In this document: positions 1 to 13,251 of the stretch, in pieces
Position numbering within the stretch: position 1 is the stretch's first letter
Layout of the letters: every line of letters begins with the position of its first letter
Assembly: GCA_029207755.1 (NCBI GenBank)
Contig: JARCOQ010000017.1
Coordinates: forward strand, 8,506,945 to 8,570,944
Source of the DNA: Chamaea fasciata
Lineage: Eukaryota; Chordata; Aves; Passeriformes; Sylviidae
DNA length: 64,000 nt
Direction: 5' to 3'
Made by a program: the position numbers and the translations under genes
The notes under the pieces: model-generated
Seen by the model: only the letters and a program-made list of their open reading frames with translations
Database searches by the model: none
What the model was told of the DNA's origin: nothing

Positions 1-3000
1 CATCTGCCAGTGCAAGCCAGTTCACAAGCATCACCTGGATGCCCCACAGCAATCTTCCTCCGTTATCTTGCAAAGGAAAATTCTGTCCCATCTTCAGTTA
101 TTTGGTCACTTGTTCCCAAAAGTGGGAAGTTACAGAACTGAGCTGAAAATAGCCACGTCTCTTTTTTTGTGTGTGCAGAGAAAAGCCACCTCCTTTTTAG
201 AATCCATTAAAGAGTTCATTGGGTTTTCATACCTTTGAGCAATGTGTTTCACATGCTAATTATGAGTTGTGTAAATAATGTTCTGAAGATTCCCTTTCTT
301 CATTTAAGATCGACTGGTTTTTATATGGTCAGGATTAGAAGGTATCCAAGGCTTTGCTTCACTTTATTGTTCAGAGCTTTGTATTTGTCTATAATATCAG
401 ACTTTTCAGTCTCTTTTCATGCTGACACCATAGTTTGGATATGTTGTGCATTTCTGAAACTCATTCAGTTTCTTCTGTGTGCTTTTGTGATATAAATGAA
501 AAAGAATTGAAACATCATCCTATAGGGAAAATACACTATAAGTCAATTGGTGACAATGGTTTTAAGTATTTCCTGATCTATTTTCTATTAATGCCATTTT
601 TGTTTTTTAATTCAGCATTTGCTCAGCTTAGCCCACAAGACAGTATTTGTTCATCCTGTACAAAGGAATTGTGTCATAAGAAGATATAAAATAACAAGCC
701 TGGACAAGATGTTCAGCTGTGTGGATGGATGAAATGGGTGTATTGGAAATTGTGTGAAGAGAGGCTGCACAACCAACTGGTGTGTGAATTCCATAATGTT
801 AAAGGACAGGATTGGAGCGTATCAAATGAACTGGCATGGGAATTGTTAATAGGATGCTCAGGGAGCTGGTAACCACAAGGAAAATTCTGCAATAGCTGGA
901 AATTCAAAGGAAACAATTGTTTGAAATGGAAGAAAATATTGTTATTAGAGAGAAGCCAAACAATTGTGAAAGACTAAGGAACAGAATTAAGGAGATCAGG
1001 AACTGGGATGGAGCACAGCTGGAAGTGGAGAGGAAGATGAAAAGTTGATACATTTGAGATAAAAGAGAAATAGAGGAATTTAAGATAAAAGGTTAGGCTA
1101 TGGGGAAGAAAAAAAACAGACATTATGGTCTCTTATTCATGGAAGAAATATTCCCCTACAAGAGGGGAAAATGAAAATAATGAAGGAAACTAAAGGTGAC
1201 TTAAAGATGGAGAAAACTGAACTAGAATGATGGTTTGGTATTTATTAGAGTGGAAGAAGAGTAAAACCTAGGAAGAGGAGAATGAAGTCTGAGGAAATGT
1301 CATCAGAAAGAGGTATTGGGGGAATGCCTAGTCTGGGGATGGTGGAGAGGGATAAGAGTACGAGAGAGAGAAAAAGGATCTGGCATAAAGGAAATGGAAG
1401 CTTTAAGAGAATCAAGGACCAAATCAAGGAAGAAAAGGGAGAGGATAGTGAGTAAAGAAGTACAGAATCAGCACATAAATAAATACTGTATTTCAATGAC
1501 TTCACTAAAATTCAAAATGCTCTCTAAAACAGTTAGCAAACCTTGTGTAAGAAATCACAACATGAACATAGTTTTTCCGTGTTTTCCAGTTGTGTCTGCT
1601 GGTGTAATAGGCGACTGTTCCAGCCTTCAAATCTTGTTTGTTGCGTGACCTTGAGCACAGCAACAGCTCTGCTAGAATAGCTGTGGAATTTTGGCAACGT
1701 TGAATCTGTTCTGAGAATTTAAAGCAAGACTTCACCTGGGACCAAGTGCTTGCATCTCAATCAACAGAGCCTTTGACTCGAGGCTAGGCATTCTCTTCTC
1801 TCAGCAGAAATCAGGTAGCACTATGTGCTGTGGCTGTGCCTTATTAGGAAGTTTTAGGAAATGTCCACAACTCCCCAGCTCCTTTGGCAGTGGACTGCTG
1901 AGACTCTAACAGTCTGCAAAGCAGGAAACTGCCAAGGACAGAGACTACTGGGGAGTCAGCAAGATGCCATCGGGGTTTTTTTGCGTCAGAGAGTTGGAAA
2001 ATCCCAACCGTTGTTCCTGATGCCAAGCAGGGCACACCCCGCCAGGAGTGCAACTACTGTAGGATAGGGAATATCTCTCTCAGAAGTAGTGGTTGCCATC
2101 CACAGCTCTGTCAGACCTGTGGTCCCTTTTCTCCTGGGCACTTCCTGCAGCCTCTATTGTGCATCTCCATCCCTTTCCTTATTCAGCTTTCTTGCAGCAG
2201 GGCAATCAGGCAGGCACTTACAGATTTAGAAGGGCTGTAACGAGATAGTATAGGAGGTCACTGTGTAGTCCCATAATGGATAATTGTGCCTAATGCTGAC
2301 TCTGAAAGAGAATTTTGGGAATATATGGGTGCAAAGAAACAGGTCCTGCCCACAGTATACTGGACTACAAACACTCTGTCATGGTTTGAGGGAGGTTTTC
2401 TCCCCAGTCACTGGCATAGAATTAACCTGAACTAGCCAAACCTGTTCTGCAGAACCCAGCACTGTACATTGGAGCTGCCTCTGTAGCTCATCTTTACTCA
2501 CAGCCACACAACTTTCCTCAGTTTCAAATCAGACTGAAGACATTTCTGGCCACCAGTGACCTGGCATCTTACTTAGCTATGAGCACATCCTGTGCTTGCT
2601 TTGAGTTCCTCCAGGAAGAAAGCATTTGGTCAGTGTGGAATGCATGACTATGACTAAAATAGAGTATAATCCATTTAGGTCCCACACTAGACTCTATTAG
2701 ACTCTTTCTAGTCTGGAGTAAGAATGAAAAAAATTTGGGGAGAGATCAGAAACACAACAATCAAACAAAGGCACTTCCTGAGGATTACTTCCAAGGCAAG
2801 AGATCAGCCTGTGTTCTCATTTCAGAGAGTTAAGTGAGTCTCATTGCCTTGTTTGTTTCTTTCAGGCAAATGAAACTTCTCTAACAAGAAGGTGAGTGCT
2901 TCCCATTTTAAGAGAATGGAGGCAGCTCTCAGAACCATTAGACAGGTTCAACAGCTGAAGCTTACTATTTTGGACAGGATTTACTTTTGAAAGTCTAAAG

Positions 3001-6000
3001 CCACTTGTAACTGTGAAAGAGGGGAAGGGGCATAGGTAGGTCACATGTGATGTCTTTGATACTATCCATTTTGTGTCCCTGAAAACATAATAATTTCATA
3101 GCAAGGGTACGCATAACACTATCAGCTTACCTTGACCACTTCCCTCCCCCTCCCCCCCCTACGACTTAGTATCTGTAGTGAGTAGAATTCATTTTTTACA
3201 GCTGGGAAAACTGACAAGATGAGTGCCATGATTTGGCACTGTAAGTAGCGTGTCTTAGTCCCATCCCACTACATTACTGTCAGACCTTTTGTCCTATAAA
3301 AATGTTTCCCTTTGGAATTTTTTTTAGCAAGTAACTTTATAAGTGATACTGCAGTAGTTTATCCTTTGTATTTAGCAATATAACCATTGGCATGACCCAG
3401 TGGCTACACACAGAAAGAACTGGTCACTGGTACCAGATACCTCACGATTTTTAAACTGCTGCTGTTGTACTAACAATAACAGCATTGACTATTGCAATTG
3501 ATTCTGGCTTTTTTCTTTCCATTCAATGTAAAATGCTTTCTGAGAAGCCTTGAAATCTTCAGGGCTTTAAGCCTTGCAGTTTCTGTTCTGTATTTAAATT
3601 GGGTTTCTAAGCCTCATGTATACAGGTAAACAGAAATACTCATTTCCCTGGCTCTCTCTCTGTTCAGGTTGCTCATATTGGTACAGCAGTGCATGTGTCA
3701 CTGAACACAAATGTTTAGGACATTTCCTGTAATTTCATACCAGGGTTAGTTTTGAGAAACCAACTTGTTTCAACAGTTATTTCTTCTTTGTGAACTGTGA
3801 AATAAGAAGTTATTGGTGTAACAGCAGAAATTGAAAGTGTGCCAAGTCCCTTCCTTTGGGCAAAAGGGGGAAAAAAGTGTTGCCTCAGAAAGACAAGCCA
3901 TTTCAAGCCTGCCATATCCTCACTTCCTCTCTCCTTAGACATTCTTCTGTAAGCACACACTTTTACGTTTTCTTGAAATTTTTAAACAATCAGCTGTGAG
4001 CAGCTACTGAATGTAAAATGAACAGAGCAAAGCTAAATGTGAGACCGTGTAGAAGGGGAAGGTGATTTTATTTTAAACAAAACTGGTTTCAGTCAGTCAT
4101 GCTTATTCTCCTGCAGTTTTCATTCAGTCTTTCCTACTTGTTTTTCATACCTGCATTTTAACAAGGACTGAAATGGGTATGTCTGGCTAGTCCAACCAGG
4201 ATTACTTGTGGTGCAGCCGAGGACAAAGGATGCCAGTTTGGGAGTCATCAGGTTTCCTGGGTTCTTTTTGCTGGGTGACCACATGCTGGCTTTGGGGCCT
4301 TTTGTGCCCTTCAGGAACCCAGGTCTGTGAGTCATTGAGCAATGTTATTGATTGGCTCCCTGTCCTTTTGTCTCCTGTTCTGTGAAAAGTCTGACTTTAG
4401 TTTTATTTCTAGACAAGGGAAGTACAGTGTCTCAAGCAGGTGACAAGTTATAGAGGATCGTGGGCTAAGGACTGTACCTCTCATGGTGAAGTTACACGTG
4501 GAGGGAGCTCTGTGCTGGTCATTCTGACAGCAGCACTCATTGCCAATGGAAGGCCACCAGTGTAAACTAGCTCACTCATTTGTTAAAGCATGAATGGTAC
4601 TTGGGGTTTCCTAGCGGCTTTTTAGTCATGAAACTCATTGCTATGAACACTTTTGGAAAGAGGACAGTGAGATAAAACCTCAGGAATGACAGTAAATACA
4701 TTAGTGCTCTTTTGTACACTATTGCTCCATTGTTACCCAATAATAACAACAGTGCTGTACAGGCTTTTTAAAGAGGAGTTTCTGAGTTCAGGTGCTGGCA
4801 GTTTTATTTGAGAGGGTCTGTACTGCTCTCTCAGCTACAGATATGCTCGTGGTTGAATAATGGCCTGCAGTTCCTGGAAGCTCATTAAATATCATCCACA
4901 TTGTAGGCAGCCAAAGACTGAGAGTGCTGGGGGTTAGGCATGTTTATATGAGGGTTTGAGAGAGAATATCCAATAGTAGAATAACACTGAAACACAATAA
5001 AACCAGTATTTTATGGAAGATGTTGTAGGTGAGATGATGATCCTACCTGTCTAAAAGTCAAAGGTGCTGTATTTAATGTTTCCAAAATTTTTCCAAAACC
5101 CTCTAGTGCATGATGGTGGGTGATCTATTACCACCTTTCCTTTAAGGAAAACAAAACAAAACAGAAAAAAACCCCACCACCATGCTAAAGAAAAAAAGCA
5201 CACATGTAACTTTAACAGCATCTCAGTAAAAATGAAATTAAAAGCTTATCTGTTTGTTACAGGGATGCAGCCAATGAGAGCAAATGTTAAAAGATAACAT
5301 TTTTGAATGAGCATTCAAAATTTCATTCAACATTTTTGAGTGAAGATGTTTATCACAGCCCTGTATCAGCTGAATCTCCTACACAAGGAAGTGGTGCAAC
5401 CTCCTTAACTTTGATAACTACTGAGGATAATTGTTCTTTATTTCTGACTCCCACTTGCACCCTGCCACTATTGTTACTCATTTTTTATCTTGGCTTTGCT
5501 TCAAATGATTCTGTTTGTAATCTTACCTGCATTTGTTAAACCAGAAAGGTGCCATGCTTGGTTTCTAGATTGTCATGGCTGGAGTTGAAGACACTGGACA
5601 AACATAATCAAACTAAAGTCATCAAATCAAATAGATCTGAGGGAAATCTGCCTCCATCTCCAAACAAGAGAAACCAAATATCTTCTGGTGATTAGGAGAG
5701 AATCTCACTAGCATGTACTGCCAAGTCTGTATATTGTAACACAGAGTATGACACACACACACACATATTTGTGTGTAATGAGGGATTATCCTTTAAAAGC
5801 TACAAAGCACCAAGTTATTATCCCAGGTGGGTGGTTGTCAAGTGACCAAGGCTACAGAAGAGGAAGTTGGAGAACTGTCCAAATTATAAAGCTCAGAGAT
5901 CAATTTCAGTAAGGCTCAATTAGTGCTACCCCAGGAATTCTAACTGGGGAAATGGGAAAACAGATAGTTAGAAGAAAGATTAAAGCTTTTTGTCAAATAA

Positions 6001-6143
6001 ACATTGTTTATCCCCAACTCCAATTTAAAGCAGTTTTAGGAGAATTTACATTTTCACAGCAGTGCAAGGTATGTCTGCCAGTATCAGCAGACTGCAATGA
6101 AAATTACAAGGATTGGAATGGGGCTGGAACTTGACCTTGAAGA
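1..6143. other. Upstream intergenic sequence, no gene recognised
   Basis: AT-rich unique sequence. The + strand is unusually purine-rich from about 880 to 1460. A stretch starting TGTCATGGTTTGAGG at 2377 recalls the start of some bird LTRs. An AC run lies at 5751-5764. Open frames are short, scattered on both strands and resemble no family I know. Confidence 0.6.
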
Positions 6144-6320
6144 GTCACAGCTTCACTGGGCTACCTGTGCCAGTGTGTCATCATCCTCTCAGTAAAGAAC
6201 TTCTTCCTAATACCTAATCTAAACCTATTCCCTTTCACTTTAAAACCATCCTCCCTTGCCCTGTCACTGCACGTTCTTATAAATAGTTTCTCTCCATCTT
6301 TCTTGTAGGCTCTCTTCAGG
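6144..6320 (-). mobile_element. CR1 LINE fragment (antisense)
   Basis: On the + strand, CACAGCTTCACTGGGC, AAGAACTTCTTCCTAATACC, CACTTTAAAACCATCCTCCC, CCTTGCCCTGTCACTGCACG and TTTCTTGTAGGCTCTCTTCAGG follow the reverse complement of the avian CR1 3' region. The extreme 3' tail is absent. It lies just left of the GC-rich minisatellite. Confidence 0.85.
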
Positions 6321-6540
6321 CATTAGCCCTGCAACACCAGGGAATGACCACGAAATGCCACCAAGAACTACAGGCTCGTGTCTGCCGACCTTCACAAGCG
6401 TCATCCCAAGGCCCGAGCAGTCAGGAGAACGTGAACAAACCCTGCATAAAAGAGCTTTATGCCATGACTCGAACCCTCGATCACCGCCCAGGCTCATCCA
6501 GCCCCGCTCAAAGCCCCCAGGTGTCGGCACATGCTGCCCA
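6321..6540. other. Unassigned 220-bp flank between CR1 and minisatellite
   Basis: Moderately GC-rich unique sequence between the CR1 fragment and the tandem repeat. No feature recognised. Confidence 0.5.
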
Positions 6541-7041
6541 AACCCCGGCTCGGGGCCGTTCCCGATCCCAAACCCCGGCTCGGGGCTGCTCCCGATCCCA
6601 AACCCCGGCTCGGGGCTGCTCCCGATCCCAAACCCCGGCCCGGGGCCGTCCCCGATCCCAAACCCCGGCCCGGGCCCGTCCCCGATCCCAAACCCCGGCT
6701 CGGGCCCGTCCCCGATCCCAAACCCCGGCTCGGGGCCGTTCCCGATCCCAAACCCCGGCTCGGGGCCGTCCCCGATCCCAAACCCCGGCTCGGGGCCGTT
6801 CCCGATCCCAAACCCCGGCTCGGGGCCGTCCCCGATCCCAAACCCCGGCTCGGGGCCGTTCCCGATCCCAAACCCCGGCTCGGGGCCGTCCCCGATCCCA
6901 AACCCCGGCTCGGGGCCGTTCCCGATCCCAAACCCCGGCTCGGGGCCGTTCCCGATCCCAAACCCCGGCTCGGGGCCGTTCCCGATCCCAAACCCCGGCT
7001 CGGGGCTGTTCCCGATCCCAAACCCCGGCTCGGGGCCGTCC
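6541..7041. repeat. GC-rich 30-bp minisatellite, about 16.7 copies
   Basis: Sixteen full 30-base units begin at 6541, 6571 and so on to 6991, plus a partial unit at 7021. Each unit contains CCCCGGCTCGGGG, an inverted repeat with a 3-base loop (some early units have GGCC or GGGCCC variants), followed by the segment ending CCCGATCCCA. From 6721 to 6900 units alternate CCGTT and CCGTC, so the copied block there was a 60-base dimer. Because 30 is a multiple of three, several frames stay open on both strands; these are not genes. Confidence 0.97.
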
Positions 7042-7163
7042 CGGGCCCGGGAGCCCTGGCCGCCCGCGCTGCGCTGCTGCCGCCTGTCGGCCTGAGCGCG
7101 GTACTGCAGGTGCCGGCGCACGCCCGGCCGGGGCCGCCCGCGGGACGCGGCCCAGCAGTTAAA

Positions 7164-7460
7164 GAATCAGAGTCACAGAGTCACAAAATCGTGGAATGCA
7201 CTAGGTTGGAAAAGACCTTTTGAGATCGTCAAGTCTAACCTATGACCTAGCACCTCCTCATCAACTAAACCGTGGCGCTGAGTCCAGTGTTCTTTTAATC
7301 ACGTCCAGGGTCGGTGACCCCATCACCTCTCTGGGCAGATGACTCTATTGCCCTATCACGCTTTCAGTGAAGAACTTTTTTCTAACATCTAACCTAAACT
7401 TCCCCTGGCGCAGCTGAAGACTGCGCCCTCTCGTTCTGTCAGCTGTTGCCTGGGAGAAGG
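7164..7460 (-). mobile_element. CR1 LINE 3' fragment (antisense)
   Basis: Starts with repeated AGAGTCACAGAGTCACAAAATCG (the 3' tail in reverse), then GGTTGGAAAAGACCTTTTG, AGATCGTCAAGTCTAACC, CTTTCAGTGAAGAACTTTTTTC and CCTGGCGCAGCTGAAG, and ends near CCTGGGAGAAGG. Order and content match the reverse complement of an avian CR1 subfamily different from the fragment at 6144. It lies just right of the minisatellite. Confidence 0.85.
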
Positions 7461-8091
7461 GAGCGGCCCCCAAAACTGCCCCGTGTCCGGTGTCCGCGCT
7501 GCTCCGTGCGGACCGGCCCAGCCGCACCGCGCCCTCGGCTGCGGCGCAGAGCGCCACAGCATCCCCGAAACGCTGCTGGAGAAAGAGCTGGCCAACCATG
7601 GGTGCTGGCCCACCCCCTCACCCCAATAACAGGCCACTCTTACCATCAAAAGCATTTAAATACAGTGATATGTATGGGGCTGTATCCCGCTCCCCTTTTT
7701 TCTTCTTCTCTTCTTGACTCTTAACTGTTTTAAATGTAAATTCCCTCATCGATTTCCATGCAAAAGCAATTAACATAGTATTAACAGGAATGGAAGAAGA
7801 AACTGGCTTTTATGCATTGCTCTGCACAAGGAGGGCATATAGAAACTTTGGGGCAGTCTTTGTTGGCCCTCACACTAGATTAATTCACATTTACAATGCT
7901 TTGCTTCATCTGAATGGAGCTTTTTGTGATTTATTTCTAATATATCTTCAGAAATGCAGCCCTGGCCTGCCAGTACAGACAGGAATTGAATTAAAATAGG
8001 CTGTGGCTTGGTTCCTGGCATCTATTTACTGTTCTCATAGTAAACAGCAAGTTATGTCATTTGCAATGCCTAATAAACTCCCTTTTTGTTA

Positions 8092-8114
8092 AGAGAGAGA
8101 GAGTGTGTGTGTGT
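8092..8114. repeat. GA/GT compound microsatellite
   Basis: A run of GA followed directly by a run of GT. Confidence 0.9.
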
Positions 8115-11100
8115 AAGGAGAGCCTTCCACCGTGCCCGTGCTGAGAAATCCCCCCAGCTCAGGTGGGTGGGTGTGCAAGATACCAGTGCAAGCTGCATGC
8201 TGTGCCCTGGAAACACCTGGAGCCACGAACAGGTGTCCACCCTTTGCCTAACAAAGGCCTCAGGACCTGTGTCTGCAGCCAGGGTGGGGAGAGTCCATCA
8301 TCCAGGGACTCTGAAGAGCCCCAGAGACAAAAATCACCATCAGAGAGGGGTACATAGACTGTAAGGGCAAAAACCTCCAGGGATTACTTTGTTCAGGGTC
8401 TGTGTCTGCAGGCACCAATCTGAGCTGTTTCTATTGTTGTACCTCTCAATTATTAAATTATTTTCCCCCCCGAAATTGAATACCTGACACTACCAAAGGA
8501 AACCTAGGGTAGGAAATGTCTTTAACACCTTTGTGCATGCAAGTTTATATTAGTAAAGCTTCCCTCTGGAGGTGCATGTAGAGGTGGTGGGGTTCCCCAT
8601 GTGTCACTGGAGGAGCATACGAGTCGCTGACGGGAATGTGTATCACCCTTCATTGGCAGAAGCTGTGGGATGGTGAGGCAAGAGTGAGGAAGAAGAGCTT
8701 GGAGCTGAACAGGGGGCACGAGAGGTCCTTTGGGCAAAGGCATTCCTGGCATCCCCAGGGCTGGGGTGTGGCTGGCTTTGAGCTGGGTGACCTCCCTGTG
8801 TTCAGGGCAGGGTCTTTGCTGCTCCTTTGGCTGCCTGGAGAGAGGGGCAGCCCTGTCAGGAGGGTGAGAGCCCCTGAGGGGGAAAATGGAGCTCTCCTGG
8901 CCCCCAGCCCATCCTGTAAGCAGGCCAGGGCCTTTACCTCAGCCCTGGCCTTGCCCCTACTTTCTGAGAACTGGAAATATTTGAAACTATAAATAAACCT
9001 TTTTGTTTTGTTTTTCCTTGTGTTGTTTCTTTTTTTTTTACAATGTGTTGATTAGCCTCCCTTGTTTTTTTCTTTTCTTTTTTTTTCAGGAATCTTATGT
9101 TTTTTTCTGCATAAGTGAATATTGAGTAATATTTATTATGCTTTTTTTAGTATTTTCTGAGGTAGTGTGTTTGGAGCTGTGTGACAACATATCACACTGA
9201 TAGTGCTTGGATGTCAATGCAGTAAATCTCCTGAAATGGGATGAAACACTTAAAAAGAATTTAATCCATCATTGACCTTTATTGCTCCCACAAATGGGAT
9301 AAACCCCAAAGTTTAGAAGGGAATTGAGAAGAGAATTGTAAATTAGCTCTTTCAGTTTTGGGTTACTGCAGAAAACACAGATACACTGACTTAACATCTT
9401 ATTCCATCTGAAATTAACTTCTAAAACTCTAACACTGCCATTCTCACACCACTTGAAAGAAATATTTTTATTTTCAAATTTCTAATAAGGGAACACATTC
9501 AGTTCGGAAAATGTTATTCTGATTACAACTGCTCACTTGAATGTAAAAGAAATGTAGGTCCAAAAGCTCAGACAGACCTTTCTTATTTTTAGTGAGCTTT
9601 GTAGGAAACTGAATTTTAATCTGACATGTCAAAACTCAAAGAAATTGCGTGCTTTGTGCAAGAGTACTCATTCTGAATGTCACTGGGTATTGACAAAACT
9701 TTGAAGATATTCAGTCATCATTTAGAATGAAATTAGAGGTGAATTTTGAGGGCCCATATGCCCACCTGTTCTCTCTGAGGTGTTACCAACAATATGGTGA
9801 GGTTTTTTAGAGTATATTGGAGTTTTGTGTGTGTGGCTGCCCTGTGCATTCTGGTCGGAGGCCCATTTGTTCAGGATTTTCTGTGAGCTGCTGCACCAGA
9901 CAAGAACCCGTTTGCTTCTAGCCTGTGTCTTTTCTGCCACCTTGACTGAGATTTGCTGCAATACTTGATATTAAACTGTGACTCACGTGGCCAAAACGCA
10001 TCCGGACTGAGAACCAGCGATTATGTCAAATGCTTTGTATTTGCCTGTCTTCATAGAATGAAATTATTGCAGGAGGTATTTGATGTGGATGGAGGAAGAT
10101 CATGCCTTAGGAGGCTCCTCTTTCCCACCACATCCAAGGACTGACATTCCATGCGGACCTCACTGGAGAAGCGGCTTTCCGGGCGCCGTGTAATGTCCCA
10201 CAAATGAGCGCTAGGGGATGCTACACTCCTACACAATTTCGCATCTGCGGGTTGCAAAATACCAATTTTGTGGCCTTATTACCATTCCTTCCCACACACA
10301 CAAAAAAAAGGGAAAAGAGGCTTTTGGCCATTCTATGCAATAAGGGTATTTTATTGGTAAGTATTCAAGAGAGTAGAAATAGATAATTTTAAAATTTTTT
10401 TGCTAATTGTTTGTCCTATTATGTATAAATGTCATTTTTATGTGAGTATAAAGCAGTTTATTTTTAAGTATCTATCATTTAGAAACATCCAAGTCAAGAC
10501 CATGATCTCAGTTCAATAAATTGCATGCAGAAGTAGGTGGAGAACATAAGATACACTTTACACAAATCTACTGAGATCTCTAGTCCAGTGCTCAAATCAT
10601 AGAAATTGCCCTTTAAGAACAAACAGAACAATTTGTAGGTCTGAAATTTGCTAGAGAGCAAAGCTGGTCATTCTGCACTAGAACTTGTTTTTCCTTTAAA
10701 TAATTCAACAACCAAAACGCTTCAAAAAACATTGTTGTCAAGTGCTTATAAAAACTGCACAAAATATGAATATTTAGATGTTTGACAATTATGTAAACTT
10801 TCATAATCTATTAAAATGAAAAACAAAATATAAAACCAGATATAGATAACATTTTTCAATTAAAAGAACGAGATTGTAACAAGCAGGAATGACAAGCTTA
10901 CTTTTCAAAGAATTGCTATTTAGAAATTGCATTTGCTTTACAAATGTTTGCAAATAGAAGCAATATTAAAGAGAATTTTTAATTTTTATACATGAGTTAC
11001 AGAGGACCAGTTTTTAATATGTTAAATTATACAGGCAGCTGCATTTGAAGTTTCCACTGAGAGCCCTACCTTAGGTCATGCCGCTCTGTTCTTAAGGCAG

Positions 11101-13237
11101 TGCAGCATTTGTTTGTCAGAGTCCTTTTGTTGGGTTTTGGGCCACCAGAAAAAAGGAAATTTTTGGGCTGTTATTTGAAATGCTGGTGGCATTCTATGCT
11201 ATCTATCAGGATCTAAGTTTTGAACAAATGTATACACATGCAAAAAACTCCAAGTGTCTGTGCTCTTTGTGTGGTTGAAAAGTTGCATACAAGTTCATTT
11301 TTGACTCCCCTTAGCTGTGATATCTGTCCACTCTAATGTCATATGAGGATATTGTGGCCTTTAATAACAAAACTTGCAGACTAGTGACATACTCAAGACT
11401 TATTTTATGTACATAATTAACACACACTTGGATTTGATTGCTAGGGGCAAGTAGGTTAAATAGAGCATGATTTGTTCTGCTCTTTCAGAATTACTTTCAT
11501 GTGGGCGTGCATTTCTTTACAGTAAGCAAAATGAAAAAACAGTTGAAAACAACTTTACAGTGGCTTTAGCTCAGGAATGTCCTCACTTTTGTCACCTGAT
11601 AAGGGGAACTCAGTAAACATTGGCTGCAAGTCCAACACTGCAAGAAAAATAACACCGTGTAAAGGAGGTAGAATGAATTCAACAGTTCATGTATATGCTA
11701 ATTAATGTGAGTGACATGTCCTAATTACAGGCAAGGCTTTCACCTGGCTTCAGAAGGCAAAGCCACAGCTGGAAAACCTGTTGCTTCTTTACTGGGACAT
11801 GATTCCATTTCAAAGGGTTTTTTCATTCTTGAAGAGACAAAAAATCAGATCTGCAGTGTCATTAAGACACGAAGAAAACCCAGTTAATAGCACAAATGTG
11901 ATGAAAAGATGGATGCAGTGTTTCAACATGTAGTCTCACAGAAACTTCTCAGGGTGGTAGTGATTGTTTCAATTACCTGGAGCTACTCATGCCTGCTCCC
12001 AGCCCTGCCATGGCAGCAGCTACTGCAGCAGTGTTGTGAACTGGTGTGAACTGGAGCCTTTCCTGGCTGAAGACAACACAATAAATCTTTGATTCACTGT
12101 GCTCTGTGTCACAGTACAGACGGTTGTGCTAAAAGTGCAGCTGAGTGCTGTGGCTGGAAGGAAGGGCGAGATACTTAAGCCAGTAAGTCTGACTGAAAGA
12201 GAAAAGAAACTTGTGGTGGAAAAAGAAAGGACTTTTTGCTGGTGAGAGGTAAACCACAAACCTGAGATGAAATAGCAATTGGAACAGCACAGAGAGAGGA
12301 GAAAGGTGTGAATATGCAGAGCCTTGAAGCTGAAGCCAAACTGCAAATTTAGTGTGTGGAAGAACATGAAGGAGGTTAAAAGTGAAAATGATACAGTCTG
12401 AATCTGGCTTGTGCAGGAAAAACTACTGTAGTAACTTTATCTTTGTAATTCTGTCACTTGACATCTTTGGTATGAGCTTTAGCTTCTGGGATATGATCAG
12501 ATTTAATTTTAAAAACCCTAACTAAAACAACAGTAATAACAAACCAAAACATGAAAGAAGTCATGTCGTCTGATTATTGCTAACCAGCTGATTCCTGAAC
12601 GTGAAAAATATCAAGAAAGAAATCATGGTAATAGGATTGGAGTGTAGCATTATGTAGACCTGAATAATTCCTCCCTAACAGCGGTGACTTCTTTTTGTTT
12701 CCTTTAGAAATACCCTATGCCAGAGTAAGTGCTATTTACGAGATGTCTCACACTTGGTCATTAGAATCAACTGGTGAAGTACAAACTTCTTTCAAGATTC
12801 TGTACTTGGGCCTCATGCAGTGTATTTACATTTCCATGGCCACAGAACTTGCCTGTGCAGAGTTGGACTCATCACAGAGCTGGGGTGATAAATCCACTTG
12901 TTAACCAGCATGGTGGGTGTGCTTTAGGCCTGACTTGCACCATGCCTGCATGTGTCTCACAGCTGCTTTCTGGGTTACTAGAAAAGTATTTGTCTGCACA
13001 TAAAATATGAAATCAATCCTATCAGTTAGGCCTTTAATATAGAACATAAAATTTAGATACATAATAATGAAAATTCCACTTTATACAGTATATCAAACAG
13101 CCCAGCTGTTTAATTGTGGAGAGACTGGTTCAAAGTGGGGGTGAAAGCACTGAAATGGGCTTATGCCTTAAGATAACATAGGCTGTAGCACTTTTTTTAA
13201 AAAGCTACAGCTGTTAAAGGGCTCAAAGATGCCTTTT

Positions 13238-13251
13238 CCCCCCCCCCCCCC
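13238..13251. repeat. Poly-C tract
   Basis: A run of 14 C followed by AGGTATTT. Confidence 0.9.

Noticed and set aside
6541..7041. CRISPR-like regular repeat
   Set aside because: Units are directly adjacent with no unique spacers, and the genome is eukaryotic.
6264..7223. Long open frames on both strands reading repeats such as PKPRLGAVPD, SQTPARGRSR and GPEPGFGIGN
   Set aside because: They arise because the 30-base repeat unit is a multiple of three and lacks stops. They extend into CR1 sequence and have no conserved domain.
7461..7600. GC-rich patch as a second promoter
   Set aside because: It adjoins CR1-derived sequence and has no gene beyond it on either strand; composition alone is not enough.
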